Translations under genes and position numbers: made by a program | Assembly: GCA_963786495.1 (NCBI GenBank) | Contig: CAWAZL010000010.1 | Span: 186,001-250,000 of the forward strand | Direction of reading: 5' to 3' | From: JALZKA01 sp963786495 | GTDB lineage: Bacteria > Actinomycetota > Thermoleophilia > Solirubrobacterales > 70-9 | Length of the DNA: 64,000 bases | Shown: positions 1 to 10,593 of the stretch, piece after piece | Layout of the letters: each line of letters opens with the position of its first letter | Numbering within the stretch: the first letter of the stretch is position 1 | The notes under the pieces: generated by a model | Seen by the model: only the letters and a program-made list of their open reading frames with translations | Databases searched by the model: none | What the model was told of the DNA's origin: nothing

Positions 1-1248
1 ATGGAGCGCTCGTTGATCGAGATCAAGCGCGAGTTGGCCGAGCGCCTCGAATGGTTCAACGAGCGAGGCAAGCTTCTCGAGGCGCACCGCCTCCAGCAGC
101 GCACGGAGTACGACATCGAGATGATGAAGGAGCTCGGCTTCACCTCGGGTATCGAGAACTACTCGCGGATCTTCGACAACCGCCCGCCCGGCTCGCCGCC
201 GCACACCCTCATGGACTACTTCCCTGACGACTTCGTCTGCTTCGTCGACGAGTCCCACCAGACGATCCCGCAGATCTCCGGCATGGCCGCCGGCGACGCC
301 TCCCGCAAGGGCACGCTCGTAGACCATGGGTTCCGCCTGCCGTCGGCGATCGACAATCGCCCGCTTCGCTTCGACGAGTACATGAAGCGGATCAACCAGC
401 TCGTCATGGTCTCGGCGACGCCGGGAGAGTTTGAGCAGTCCGAGGCCTCCCGCATCGTCGAGCAGATCGTGCGCCCGACCGGCATCGTCGACCCCTACGT
501 GGATGTGCGGACGACGAAGAACCAGATCGACGACCTCATGAACGAGGTTCGGAAGACGGTCGACAAGGGCGAGCGGGCACTGGTGACGACCCTGACCAAG
601 AAGATGTCCGAGGACCTCACGGGCTACCTCCTCGAGCACGGCTTCAAGGTCCGCTATCTCCACTCGGAGGTCGACACGCTCGAGCGCATCCAGATCATTC
701 GCGACCTTCGCCTCGGCGAATACGACGTCCTCGTTGGCGTCAACCTCCTCCGCGAGGGTCTCGACCTGCCCGAGGTCTCGCTCGTCGCCATCCTCGACGC
801 GGACAAGGAGGGCTTCCTCCGCGGCGAGACCAGCCTGATCCAGACGATCGGCCGCGCGGCGCGGAACCAGGACGGACGAGTGCTGATGTACGCCGACAAG
901 GAGACGCAGGCAATGCGCCTGGCCCTCGCCGAGACCGACCGCCGGCGGAACATCCAGCTCGCTTACAACAAGGAGCACGGGATCACGCCCGCAACCATCA
1001 AGAAGGGCATCTCCGACATCTCGGAGTTCCTCTCGATGGAGTCGAAGACCTCACCGAAGCGCCGCCGGCGCGTCAAGGTCGGGGACGAGGAGATCACCAG
1101 CCCTGACGACCTGGCGAAGCTGATCGTCGAACTCGAGGAGGAGATGGTCGTGGCTGCCGAGGAGCTCCGTTTCGAGGAGGCCGCACGCATCCGCGACGAG
1201 CTCAAGGAGCTCCGCCGCGACCTGGAATCGCTGCAGGCCGGCGCTTAG
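1..1248 (+). CDS. uvrB: UvrABC system protein B, C-terminal part (cut by window edge)
   Basis: Excision-repair helicase subunit that receives damaged DNA from UvrA and recruits UvrC. About 415 residues are present. Full UvrB is usually about 670, so the N-terminal ATPase part lies left of the window and the ATG at base 1 is probably internal. Visible are helicase motifs of the second RecA fold (LLREGLDLPEVSL near residues 250-262, QTIGRAARN near 280-288) and the C-terminal UVR helical hairpin (residues about 375-412) that contacts UvrC. The TAG stop overlaps the TAA of a small gene on the other strand by 4 bp. uvrA lies 6.5 kb downstream. Confidence 0.97.
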   Translation: MERSLIEIKRELAERLEWFNERGKLLEAHRLQQRTEYDIEMMKELGFTSGIENYSRIFDNRPPGSPPHTLMDYFPDDFVCFVDESHQTIPQISGMAAGDASRKGTLVDHGFRLPSAIDNRPLRFDEYMKRINQLVMVSATPGEFEQSEASRIVEQIVRPTGIVDPYVDVRTTKNQIDDLMNEVRKTVDKGERALVTTLTKKMSEDLTGYLLEHGFKVRYLHSEVDTLERIQIIRDLRLGEYDVLVGVNLLREGLDLPEVSLVAILDADKEGFLRGETSLIQTIGRAARNQDGRVLMYADKETQAMRLALAETDRRRNIQLAYNKEHGITPATIKKGISDISEFLSMESKTSPKRRRRVKVGDEEITSPDDLAKLIVELEEEMVVAAEELRFEEAARIRDELKELRRDLESLQAGA

Positions 1249-1355
1249 CCGGTGCCGAACATGTCGGTTGCGAGCGCGGCGATCACGAAGATCGTCCCGC
1301 CGATGATGATGGCCCAGTAGTACCAGTAGCGCCCGCCTTTTTGCGGGTGGATCAC
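1245..1355 (-). CDS. 36-residue single-span membrane protein
   Basis: Short gene of 36 codons plus stop. It starts with GTG inside the GTGA that also ends the upstream 159-residue gene (4-bp overlap, suggesting translational coupling). The product has an aromatic patch RYWYYWA followed by a hydrophobic span (IIIGGTIFVIAAL, about residues 16-28) and a short tail, so it should be one membrane helix. Its TAA overlaps the uvrB TAG. Function is unknown. Tight coupling and the clean hydrophobic profile argue for a real gene. Confidence 0.6.
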   Translation of the reverse strand: MIHPQKGGRYWYYWAIIIGGTIFVIAALATDMFGTG

Positions 1356-1831
1356 TGGGTCGAGAGCGCCTGGATGAACTCCAGGGAGACCGGGTCGTCC
1401 TTGACGCCGATCGGCGCGAGCGAGACCTTCTCGCCCTCAGCGGGAGACTCGATCTCGAGCATCGTCAGGCCCATCGATGGCCTGCCACTGATGCGGAGTC
1501 CTGCCCGGTCCCACACCGCCACTTCGTCGCCCGCCACGAACTTGCGGCCCTTGAACTTCACCTTGTACGCGTGGATCTTGTCCTCGGTTGCAACCAGGAG
1601 TCCCTTGTCGGGCATGCCGCCCGCCTGCTTCTTCGAGAACAGAGCCGCGCCGGCGTAGACGATGCCGCCAAGCCCGGCATTGGAGATCCCCATCTTCGCG
1701 GCGGAGCCGCCTCGCCTGAAAAGGCCCGCGGCCACGATCGGCTCGCTCACCTTCTCCGCCGCCAACCCACGCACCATCTCGCGGTACTCGGCAACCTGCG
1801 CGTCGGTCATCGTCATGTCGAACATGCCCAT
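1352..1831 (-). CDS. Conserved hypothetical protein, 159 aa
   Basis: Protein of unknown function with no signal peptide. The middle (residues about 35-70) is Gly/Ala-rich and may be membrane-associated. The second half (LLVATEDKIHAYKVKFKGR, then hydrophobic strands) resembles small beta-rich PH-like folds seen in actinobacterial hypothetical proteins; this is an impression only. A strong Shine-Dalgarno (GAGAGGGGAGG) lies about 6 nt upstream of the start, with a second in-frame ATG two codons later. It forms a two-gene unit with the 36-residue membrane protein, so a joint envelope role is possible. Confidence 0.75.
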   Translation of the reverse strand: MGMFDMTMTDAQVAEYREMVRGLAAEKVSEPIVAAGLFRRGGSAAKMGISNAGLGGIVYAGAALFSKKQAGGMPDKGLLVATEDKIHAYKVKFKGRKFVAGDEVAVWDRAGLRISGRPSMGLTMLEIESPAEGEKVSLAPIGVKDDPVSLEFIQALSTQ

Positions 1832-1890
1832 CCAGGGCCTCCCCTCTCAAGTGGTGTGCGGGACAAGCTAAACGGTGGCCCGATTTGGGC

Positions 1891-1920
1891 TTGACGAGCC
1901 TATGGCGCTCGCATTAGATT
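1891..1920 (+). promoter_or_regulatory. Promoter of the RCC1-like gene (leaderless)
   Basis: -35 TTGACG (1891-1896), 18-nt spacer, -10 TAGATT (1915-1920). Only 6 nt separate the -10 from the GTG at 1927, so transcription should begin at or next to the start codon and the mRNA would be leaderless. Confidence 0.65.
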
Positions 1921-1926
1921 GGACCG

Positions 1927-2829
1927 GTGCGAGCGCGGGACAAGATTCGACGCGTGAGAGGATCCATCGTTCTTCGGCGCGGTGGCACGTTGGCCGCCCT
2001 GCTTATGGCGGGGGCAGGCCTCGCGTCGTCGATTGCGAATGCCGGGGTGAAAGTGGACTCGGGTAGCGGTCACACGTGCGCAGTGAAGACGAATCAAAAG
2101 CTGGTCTGCTGGGGTAGCGACAGCTTCGGCCAGTCTTCGACACCTAGCGGGAACTACAAGTCGGTGAGCGCAGGGGCTGCTCATTCCTGCGCCCTGAAAA
2201 CGAGTGGCAAGGTCGAGTGCTGGGGCGACAACGGATTCGGAGGATCATCTCCACCTGGCGCCTTCTTCCGGTCGGTCGACGCGGGCGACGAACACACCTG
2301 CGGAGTCAAGACCAGCGGCCTGGTCGATTGTTTCGGGCGGGACGACTCAGGCGAGGCTTCGCCGCCTAACGGAGAGTTCAGGTCGGTGAACGCAGGCAAC
2401 TCGCATTCCTGCGGGATCAAGTTGAGCCGCAAGCTCGCTTGCTGGGGGAACGACGCCAACGGACAGGCATCGCCCCCGAGTGGGAAATTCGTGTCGTTGA
2501 GCTCCTCCGGCGGGTCGCACAACTGCGCGGTGAAGTCCAGCAGCAAGCTCGCGTGCTGGGGCATCAACAACTACGGCCAGATCTCATCGCCAGGCGGAGA
2601 GTTCAAGTCGGTGAGCGTCGGCACTTTGCATACCTGTGGGGTGAAGACGAACGGGAAGGTTGCCTGCTGGGGTCGAAACGTCGAAGGTCAAGCGTCGCCG
2701 CCAGACGGAAAGTTCAAGTCGGTGAGCGCCGGCGGCGAGCACACATGCGGTGTGAAGACGAACGGCAAGGTGGCGTGCTGGGGCTCGGACTTCCTGGGTC
2801 AATCCTCGCCGCCGCCAGACCTCACCTAA
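1927..2829 (+). CDS. Secreted RCC1-like seven-bladed beta-propeller
   Basis: Exported protein of 300 residues. Residues about 20-38 form a signal peptide (hydrophobic LLMAGAGLASS, cleavage near ANA-G). The rest is seven near-identical repeats of 37-38 residues, each with the pattern S-x-G-x-x-H-x-C, then about ten residues, then C-W-G. Seven repeats close one RCC1-type propeller. The two cysteines per blade are spaced for an in-blade disulfide, fitting an extracellular location. The GTG start is supported by a promoter placed for leaderless transcription. Ligand and function are unknown; such repeats usually bind proteins or glycans. Confidence 0.88.
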   Translation: MRARDKIRRVRGSIVLRRGGTLAALLMAGAGLASSIANAGVKVDSGSGHTCAVKTNQKLVCWGSDSFGQSSTPSGNYKSVSAGAAHSCALKTSGKVECWGDNGFGGSSPPGAFFRSVDAGDEHTCGVKTSGLVDCFGRDDSGEASPPNGEFRSVNAGNSHSCGIKLSRKLACWGNDANGQASPPSGKFVSLSSSGGSHNCAVKSSSKLACWGINNYGQISSPGGEFKSVSVGTLHTCGVKTNGKVACWGRNVEGQASPPDGKFKSVSAGGEHTCGVKTNGKVACWGSDFLGQSSPPPDLT

Positions 2830-2842
2830 CCCGCGAGTGACT

Positions 2843-3967
2843 TCAGGCCGCCGGGTCAGCCTGGGGCACAGGAGGATCGGGCAGCCCCTCCGGGCTCAAT
2901 AGCGCCGGGATCTCCCTCTCGGTCGCCGTTGCGACACCGACCTCCTGCTCCATCGGCTTGACCCAGAGCTCGTCGACCAGGATCACGATGGCCGAGAGGA
3001 TCGGCACGGCGACGAAGAGGCCGATGAAGCCGAACAGCTGCCCCACCAAGACGACGCCGATCGCGATCAGGGCGGGGTGGAGCTTCACCCGCTGCGCCAT
3101 GACGAGCGGGATGATCACGTTGCCCTCGATCTGCTGGACCACGATGTAGACGACGAGCGCTAGGACCGCGGTAGTAGGGGAGTCCGCAAGCGCGAACAGG
3201 AAGACGGGTACGGCACCGATCACCGCACCGAAGTAGGGGATCACGACGAGAAGCGCCGAGAAGACGGCGAAGAAGATCGCGAACTCGAGCCCGATGAGCG
3301 TCAGCCCCAGATAGAGGAGGACGCCCGTGACGAACATGTCGATAAGCACGCCCTCGAGCCAGCCAACCCAGGCCGTCCGGAGCCGAAGCGTCAAGTGGTT
3401 GGCCGCCTCGCGCCGAGATGGTGGGAAAAGCGCGAAGAGGCCGTTCACCAACGGCTGCGGATTGATCGCGATGTAAAAGGCGGTCAAGAGCATGAAGATG
3501 AGGGCGCCCAGGATGCCGACGACGCTCAGCCCGATCTGGGCGAGCGGACCGATCAGGCTGCCCGGGTCCTCGACGTAGCGCTCGAGGAACTCCTGGACGT
3601 TCTGGCCCACCTCGGCGGTGGAGATCCCGAAGGCATCGGCTACCTCGCCTTCCAGGTCTTCGATGGTGCCGGGAACCGAGTCAACGAACTCTTGCGTCTG
3701 GTCCACGAACGGGGGGATGACCAGTGCCATGACGCCCGCAAAGATGCCCAGGCCAAGGACCAGCGCGAAGAGCGCCCCGAAGAACCGTGGTATGCCCTTT
3801 CGTTCGAGGTTGTCAGCCGCCAGAGCGAGTGGGATCGCGACGATGATCGTGATCAGGATCGCCACGACCAGGGTCAATAGCTGGCGGAAGAGCAGGCCCA
3901 GCACCAGCAGCGCGGCCGCCAGCAGCACCGCACGGTAGAGCGGGTTGATCTCCCTCGGCGTCGGCAT
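2843..3967 (-). CDS. AI-2E family transporter (PerM/TqsA-like)
   Basis: Polytopic membrane protein of about 374 residues. Start taken at the ATG giving MPTPREINPLYRAV, which directly precedes the first membrane pair; the longer reading adds an Arg/Pro-rich, unlikely N-terminus. Hydrophobic spans near residues 15-55 and 65-90 are followed by a soluble helical stretch (about 90-160) and further spans in the second half with PYFGAVIGAVPVF and GQLFGFIGLFVAVP, both typical of the family. The family exports small molecules or ions (AI-2, sodium/proton); the substrate cannot be told here. The C-terminal 40 residues are a soluble Pro-rich tail. Confidence 0.9.
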   Translation of the reverse strand: MPTPREINPLYRAVLLAAALLVLGLLFRQLLTLVVAILITIIVAIPLALAADNLERKGIPRFFGALFALVLGLGIFAGVMALVIPPFVDQTQEFVDSVPGTIEDLEGEVADAFGISTAEVGQNVQEFLERYVEDPGSLIGPLAQIGLSVVGILGALIFMLLTAFYIAINPQPLVNGLFALFPPSRREAANHLTLRLRTAWVGWLEGVLIDMFVTGVLLYLGLTLIGLEFAIFFAVFSALLVVIPYFGAVIGAVPVFLFALADSPTTAVLALVVYIVVQQIEGNVIIPLVMAQRVKLHPALIAIGVVLVGQLFGFIGLFVAVPILSAIVILVDELWVKPMEQEVGVATATEREIPALLSPEGLPDPPVPQADPAA

Positions 3968-4093
3968 GCAGCTACTTCTACCCGGAAATGGGGCGGAGGA
4001 ATAGTTCGAAAGCGCGCGAGGCGGGGCGCAGGCCGCCTCGGAGGGACGCATTCCGCGAACCTGTCCCTCGGGCTACGCACAATAATCCACGTC

Positions 4094-5932
4094 ATGTCGG
4101 CGCTCTCGGATCTTTCGTCCGCCCTGTTGCCCCCGGAGGCAGGCGGGCCTGACCCCCATCGCGTGGCGTCGGCCGCGCGGATCCTCCTGGATGGCATGCC
4201 GGCTCGCCAGCGGGTTGGCGTCGGCGTGGTCCTCGCTGCGATCCAGGCTGCGGCCTTCGCCACCACCGGCAAGCGACTCGGCGCCTTGTCGAGCGAGGAG
4301 CGAGCCACGTTCGTCGAGCGCATTGCGACGTCCGGGCCAATCGGCTCAGCGGCGATGGACGCGCTGAAGACCCTCGTGCTCATGGGCGCGGGCGGCGACG
4401 AGTTCGCGCCTGAGATCCGCAGCGTCGGCTCGCTGCACCCACCATCGAAGCCGGACCCTCCGCTGACCATCCGCCATGCCGACGACGTGGCGCACGGCGA
4501 GTCGTTCGACGTGATCGTGATCGGCTCGGGTGCGGGCGGCGCCTTCGCCGCGCTCGAGATGGCTCGTGCCGGGCTTCAAGTGCTGATCGTCGAGGAGGGC
4601 GAGCGCTGGACATCGGGGCGCATCCGCTCGACGCATCCGCTGGAGCGCTTCGCTTCGCTCTATCGCGACGCCGGATCGACCATCGCCTTGGGCTTCCCGC
4701 CGATCGCCCTGCCCACCGGACGCGCGGTCGGCGGCACGACGGTTGTCAACTCGGGCACGTGCTATCGGCCGCCCGCGCCCGTCGTGGACGTGTGGCGCGG
4801 GGCAGGGCTGGAGATCGCCGGAGACGGCTTCGATGAGCGCTTGGGAGAGGTTGAGGAGATGATCGGGGTGGCGCCCGTGCCCATGGAGGTCATGGGACGA
4901 AACGGCGAGCTCGCCCTGGCCGGCGCGGCTGCGCTCGGCTGGGAGCACGGCCCGCTTCGCCGCAACGCACCGGGATGCCGGGGTTCCTGCCAGTGCGCCA
5001 TCGGCTGCCCGAACAACGCGAAGGGCGGCGTCCACATGAACGCCTTGCCGGCGGCCTGCGAGCTGGGGGTGCAGATCGCGACCCGGCTGCGGGTCTCGAA
5101 GGTCCTGACGGAGGGGGGGCGGGCTACGGGCGTTCGCGCCCGCCGGCCGGGCGGAAGTTCCGTCGAGCTTCGAGCCAAGCGCGTCGTTGTCTCGGCAGGC
5201 TCGATCGAAACTCCGCCGCTCCTTCGCCGCAGCGGGCTGGGCAAGCATCCGAAGATTGGACGCGGTCTGTCGATCCATCCGGCGATCGGCGTCTCGGCGA
5301 AGTTCGCCGAGCCGGTGGTCGCCTGGCATGGGGTGCTTCAGAGCGCGGGGGTCGAAGAGCTTCACGCCGAGCGGGGGATCCTGATCGAGGCAACCTCGAC
5401 GCCGCCGGGGATGGGCTCCATGCTTACACCCGGATTCGGCGCGGAGTTGGTGGAGCGCATCCAGGGCGCGGATCACATGGCGGCAATCGGCGCGATGATT
5501 GCCGACGCTCCCTCGGGCCGGGTCTTTGGATCGCGCACGCCCGTGATCGGCTACCGGCTCGCGCGCCACGACGGGAGGCGCCTGGTGGAGGCGCTCGACG
5601 CTATGGCGCGGATCATGCTCGCCGCCGGCGCCGACGAGGTCGAGATGGGCTCGGGCACGCCAATCGTGCGCTCGCCGTCAGAGATCGCTCCCGCGCTCCA
5701 GCACCTGAAGGCCAAGAGCATGCATCTCGCCGCCTTCCACCCGACAGGGACCGCGGCGGCCGGGGGGGACCCGGCCCGCCATCCGGTAGGCCCGACGGGC
5801 GCCCTGCGAGGGGTGGACGGGGTCTGGGTCGCCGACGGCTCGATCCTGCCGGGCTGCCCCGGCGTAAACCCGCAGGTCTCCATCATGGCGCTGAGTGGGG
5901 CTGTCGGGGCCTCCGTCGCGGTAGCCTCCTGA
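4094..5932 (+). CDS. GMC family FAD-dependent oxidoreductase
   Basis: Flavoenzyme of 612 residues. Residues 1-130 are a helical extension reminiscent of the small subunit or N-domain of membrane sugar/alcohol dehydrogenases. The FAD Rossmann motif follows (VIVIGSGAGGAFAALE, about 138-153). A Cys cluster C-x3-C-x-C-x3-C lies near residue 300 and could bind metal or form disulfides. The C-terminal GMC domain carries HLAAFHPTGTAAAG with the catalytic His region and DGSILPGCPGVNPQ. It oxidises an alcohol, sugar or sterol hydroxyl; the substrate is unknown. A -10 AATAAT lies 7 nt before the ATG (leaderless candidate). The next gene starts 3 nt after the stop. Confidence 0.93.
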   Translation: MSALSDLSSALLPPEAGGPDPHRVASAARILLDGMPARQRVGVGVVLAAIQAAAFATTGKRLGALSSEERATFVERIATSGPIGSAAMDALKTLVLMGAGGDEFAPEIRSVGSLHPPSKPDPPLTIRHADDVAHGESFDVIVIGSGAGGAFAALEMARAGLQVLIVEEGERWTSGRIRSTHPLERFASLYRDAGSTIALGFPPIALPTGRAVGGTTVVNSGTCYRPPAPVVDVWRGAGLEIAGDGFDERLGEVEEMIGVAPVPMEVMGRNGELALAGAAALGWEHGPLRRNAPGCRGSCQCAIGCPNNAKGGVHMNALPAACELGVQIATRLRVSKVLTEGGRATGVRARRPGGSSVELRAKRVVVSAGSIETPPLLRRSGLGKHPKIGRGLSIHPAIGVSAKFAEPVVAWHGVLQSAGVEELHAERGILIEATSTPPGMGSMLTPGFGAELVERIQGADHMAAIGAMIADAPSGRVFGSRTPVIGYRLARHDGRRLVEALDAMARIMLAAGADEVEMGSGTPIVRSPSEIAPALQHLKAKSMHLAAFHPTGTAAAGGDPARHPVGPTGALRGVDGVWVADGSILPGCPGVNPQVSIMALSGAVGASVAVAS

Positions 5933-5934
5933 GC

Positions 5935-6531
5935 ATGGATGCAGCCAAGTTGGTCGAGGACGTTGCGGGGCGAGTTCGGGCAGCGCTCGACGAGGCCGAG
6001 GTCAAGGCGCGCGAGATCGTCGCGAACGCCGAGGAGAGGGCCCGGGAGCTCATCGCGAACGCAGAGGCCGAGGCGGCCAAGATCCGCGAGGGCGCGGAGA
6101 ACGAGGCGCACGACCGCCTAACCAAGGTCCGCGAGGCCCTGTCGAATTTGGAAGGCAGCATCGGAGGTCCGCCATCGTCCGAGATCGACCCCGGCCCCGC
6201 CGAGGTCCCGGAGCCGATGCCGCCCGTCGAGCCCGAGCCGTCCCCGCCCACGGAGCCGGAGCCACAGCCCCCCGTAGAGCCCGAGCCGATGCCGCCCGAG
6301 CCGGAAATCGAGCCTCCCGCGCCGGCCGAGCCCGACCGCGAATCCCCTGTGCTCACGAACGGCTTTTCGAGCAACCGCTCGAGCGACTCGACTGCCGCCC
6401 GGATCGTCGCCATGAAGATGGCCCTCGACGGCGAGTCGCGCGGCGAGATTTCCGCGCACATAGACGAGAATTACGAGATCGAGGGCTCTGACAGCCTCCT
6501 CGACGACGTGATGACGCGCGCCAAGCGCTAG
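5935..6531 (+). CDS. Coiled-coil protein with Pro/Glu-rich linker
   Basis: Protein of 198 residues, start ATG 3 nt after the GMC oxidoreductase stop. Residues 1-75 are an Ala/Glu/Arg-rich coiled coil with repeated (A/R)-E-x-I-A-N-A-E units, similar to DivIVA or ATP-synthase b-type stalks. Residues about 80-140 are a PEPEP/PVEPEP linker, extended and disordered. Residues 150-198 form a small helical module (IVAMKMALDGESRGEI) that resembles a C-terminal helix-turn-helix. Function is unknown; a scaffold or polar-growth role is a guess. Confidence 0.8.
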   Translation: MDAAKLVEDVAGRVRAALDEAEVKAREIVANAEERARELIANAEAEAAKIREGAENEAHDRLTKVREALSNLEGSIGGPPSSEIDPGPAEVPEPMPPVEPEPSPPTEPEPQPPVEPEPMPPEPEIEPPAPAEPDRESPVLTNGFSSNRSSDSTAARIVAMKMALDGESRGEISAHIDENYEIEGSDSLLDDVMTRAKR

Positions 6532-6543
6532 CGCCTCGATGCT

Positions 6544-6564
6544 GGCGCGGCGCGGAGCCGCGCC
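6544..6564 (+). terminator. GC hairpin after the coiled-coil gene
   Basis: Perfect 8-bp stem GGCGCGGC / GCCGCGCC with loop GCGGA, 12 nt after the stop at 6531. No U-tract follows, as is common in GC-rich actinobacteria. Confidence 0.55.
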
Positions 6565-6574
6565 GTCCCTCCAC

Positions 6575-6618
6575 GAACGTCCGACGCTGAGCCCTATGCG
6601 GGGGGTATCGGGACGTTT
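6575..6618 (+). repeat. 44-bp palindromic repeat, copy A
   Basis: One of five copies of a 44-nt imperfect palindrome in the window. It begins GAACGTCC, has CCTAT at repeat positions 19-23 and ends GGGACGTTT. Same orientation as copy B, opposite to C and D. Confidence 0.85.
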
Positions 6619-6636
6619 GAGTTGCTTCCAGGGGGC

Positions 6637-6680
6637 GAACGTCCAGCGCTGAGCCCTATCCGGGGTGATGTGGGACGTTC
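6637..6680 (+). repeat. 44-bp palindromic repeat, copy B, overlapping the DUF559 gene start
   Basis: Begins GAACGTCC, shares GCTGAGCCCTAT with copy A, and ends GGGACGTTC. It contains the GTG/ATG start (6665/6668) and the first codons of the AbiEi/DUF559 gene. Confidence 0.87.
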
Positions 6681-7555
6681 AGATAGCGCAGCTTGCCGGC
6701 AGCCAGTTCAATCGGATCTCGAGGGCGCAGCTCGAGGGCCTTGGTCTGAGTGAGAAGGCGATCGCCCGCCAGGTCAAGGCCGGTCGTCTAGTCATTGTTG
6801 GCGAGGGTGTGTTTGCTGTCGCGCCCGTGCTCGACCATGACGATTGGGGGAAGTGGATGGGGGCGACGCTCACGGCACCTGGAAGTCGCTTGAGCCTTGG
6901 GTGGGCGGGGTTTGCGTGGGGATTCTGGTATCGACCGAGTGGCCTGATCACCGTGACGCGGCCGGGGAGCGGCGGTCCACGCAGGCTGAGTGGCGTCATT
7001 GCCTATCGCAGTACGACCGTGGCGGCCGAGTCGACCGACCTCGAGGGCGTGCCGATTACAACCGTTGAACGCACCCTCCTGGACATGACCCGGTACGCGA
7101 GCACCGCCGCCCTTGCACGAGGTGTAAGGGAGGCTTGTCGGGACTTGACGACCCTCGATGCGCTCGCGGACTTTGTCCTCGAGCGGCGCAAGCGCAGAGG
7201 CGCGCGGCGCATGCTGAATGTCATGAAGAGGTATTCAGGGCTCACGCTGGATCGGGCTCGGAGCGGAGCGGAGGTGAGAGCCCTGGAACTGCTTCGAAAC
7301 GCGGAGCAGCCGATGCCCCGCCTGAACGTAGACGTCGCCGGCGAGGAGGCAGACTTGAGCTGGCCCACTCTCAAGCTGATCGTGGAGATCGATGGCGCTC
7401 CATTCCACCAAGACGTAGGCGAGGACGCACGAAAGGCAGCGGCATGGCGCGATGCAGGCTGGGAAGTTCGCCGTATCCCGGCCCACGACGTCTACGACCA
7501 GCCGCACCGCCTCCTAGCTATCTGCCCCACGAGCGTCCCGCGCCAGGTCACATAG
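6665..7555 (+). CDS. AbiEi antitoxin-like / DUF559 (Vsr-like) protein
   Basis: Protein of 296 residues (GTG 6665, or ATG at 6668). Residues about 5-60 form a winged helix like the type IV AbiEi antitoxin domain (ISRAQLEGLGLSEKAIARQ, then a wing GRLVIVGEGVFAV). Residues 60-200 match the rest of that family (PITTVERTLLDM). The C-terminus (about 225-290) is a DUF559/Vsr-like nuclease fold: EEADLSWPTLKLIVEIDG with D and E metal ligands, then FHQD, a conserved D, and RDAGWEVRRI. A site-specific DNA-binding nickase or nuclease is plausible; no toxin partner is adjacent. Copies B and C of a 44-bp palindrome contain its start and stop. Confidence 0.85.
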   Translation: MMWDVQIAQLAGSQFNRISRAQLEGLGLSEKAIARQVKAGRLVIVGEGVFAVAPVLDHDDWGKWMGATLTAPGSRLSLGWAGFAWGFWYRPSGLITVTRPGSGGPRRLSGVIAYRSTTVAAESTDLEGVPITTVERTLLDMTRYASTAALARGVREACRDLTTLDALADFVLERRKRRGARRMLNVMKRYSGLTLDRARSGAEVRALELLRNAEQPMPRLNVDVAGEEADLSWPTLKLIVEIDGAPFHQDVGEDARKAAAWRDAGWEVRRIPAHDVYDQPHRLLAICPTSVPRQVT

Positions 7556-7574
7556 GGGTTGGCGTCGGACGTTC
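7531..7574 (-). repeat. 44-bp palindromic repeat, copy C, overlapping the DUF559 gene end
   Basis: Read on the minus strand it begins GAACGTCC, has CCTAT at positions 19-23 and ends GGGACGCTC. It contains the last seven codons and the TAG of the DUF559 gene. Orientation is opposite to copies A and B. Confidence 0.85.
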
Positions 7575-7603
7575 GAGGGCTTGGGCGTGCCCCCACCATC
7601 CAC

Positions 7604-7647
7604 GAACGTCCCACGCGGGGTCAAATAGGGGGTGGCGTCGGACGTTT
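7604..7647 (-). repeat. 44-bp palindromic repeat, copy D
   Basis: Same orientation as copy C, 73 bp away. On the minus strand it shares GTCCGACGCCA, CCCCTAT and GGGACG with copy C. The sequences following C and D are also related (TTGGG then GTGCCCCC), so the pair looks like a tandem duplication. Confidence 0.85.
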
Positions 7648-7678
7648 GTGGGGTATTGGGAGGGGTGCCCCCGGGTGA

Positions 7679-7690
7679 GAACATCCGTTC
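7679..7690 (+). promoter_or_regulatory. LexA-type SOS box and promoter of uvrA
   Basis: GAAC-ATCC-GTTC is a perfect match to the GAAC-N4-GTTC core bound by LexA in actinobacteria and Bacillus. A -10 TAGACT lies at 7698-7703, only 7 nt before the uvrA ATG at 7711, so the operator sits just upstream of the -10 and the mRNA is probably leaderless. LexA binding would block RNA polymerase and release on DNA damage. Confidence 0.75.
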
Positions 7691-7710
7691 GTATCCCTAG
7701 ACTCTTCGTG

Positions 7711-10589
<2,879 letters not shown>

Positions 10590-10593
<4 letters not shown>

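Noticed and set aside
4346..5569. 407-codon frame antisense to the GMC oxidoreductase
   Set aside because: Arg/Pro/Ala-rich shadow with no ribosome site or motif.
6665..7555. AbiEi-like gene as half of a toxin-antitoxin pair
   Set aside because: No AbiEii-like nucleotidyltransferase gene is next to it; the C-terminus is nuclease-like instead.
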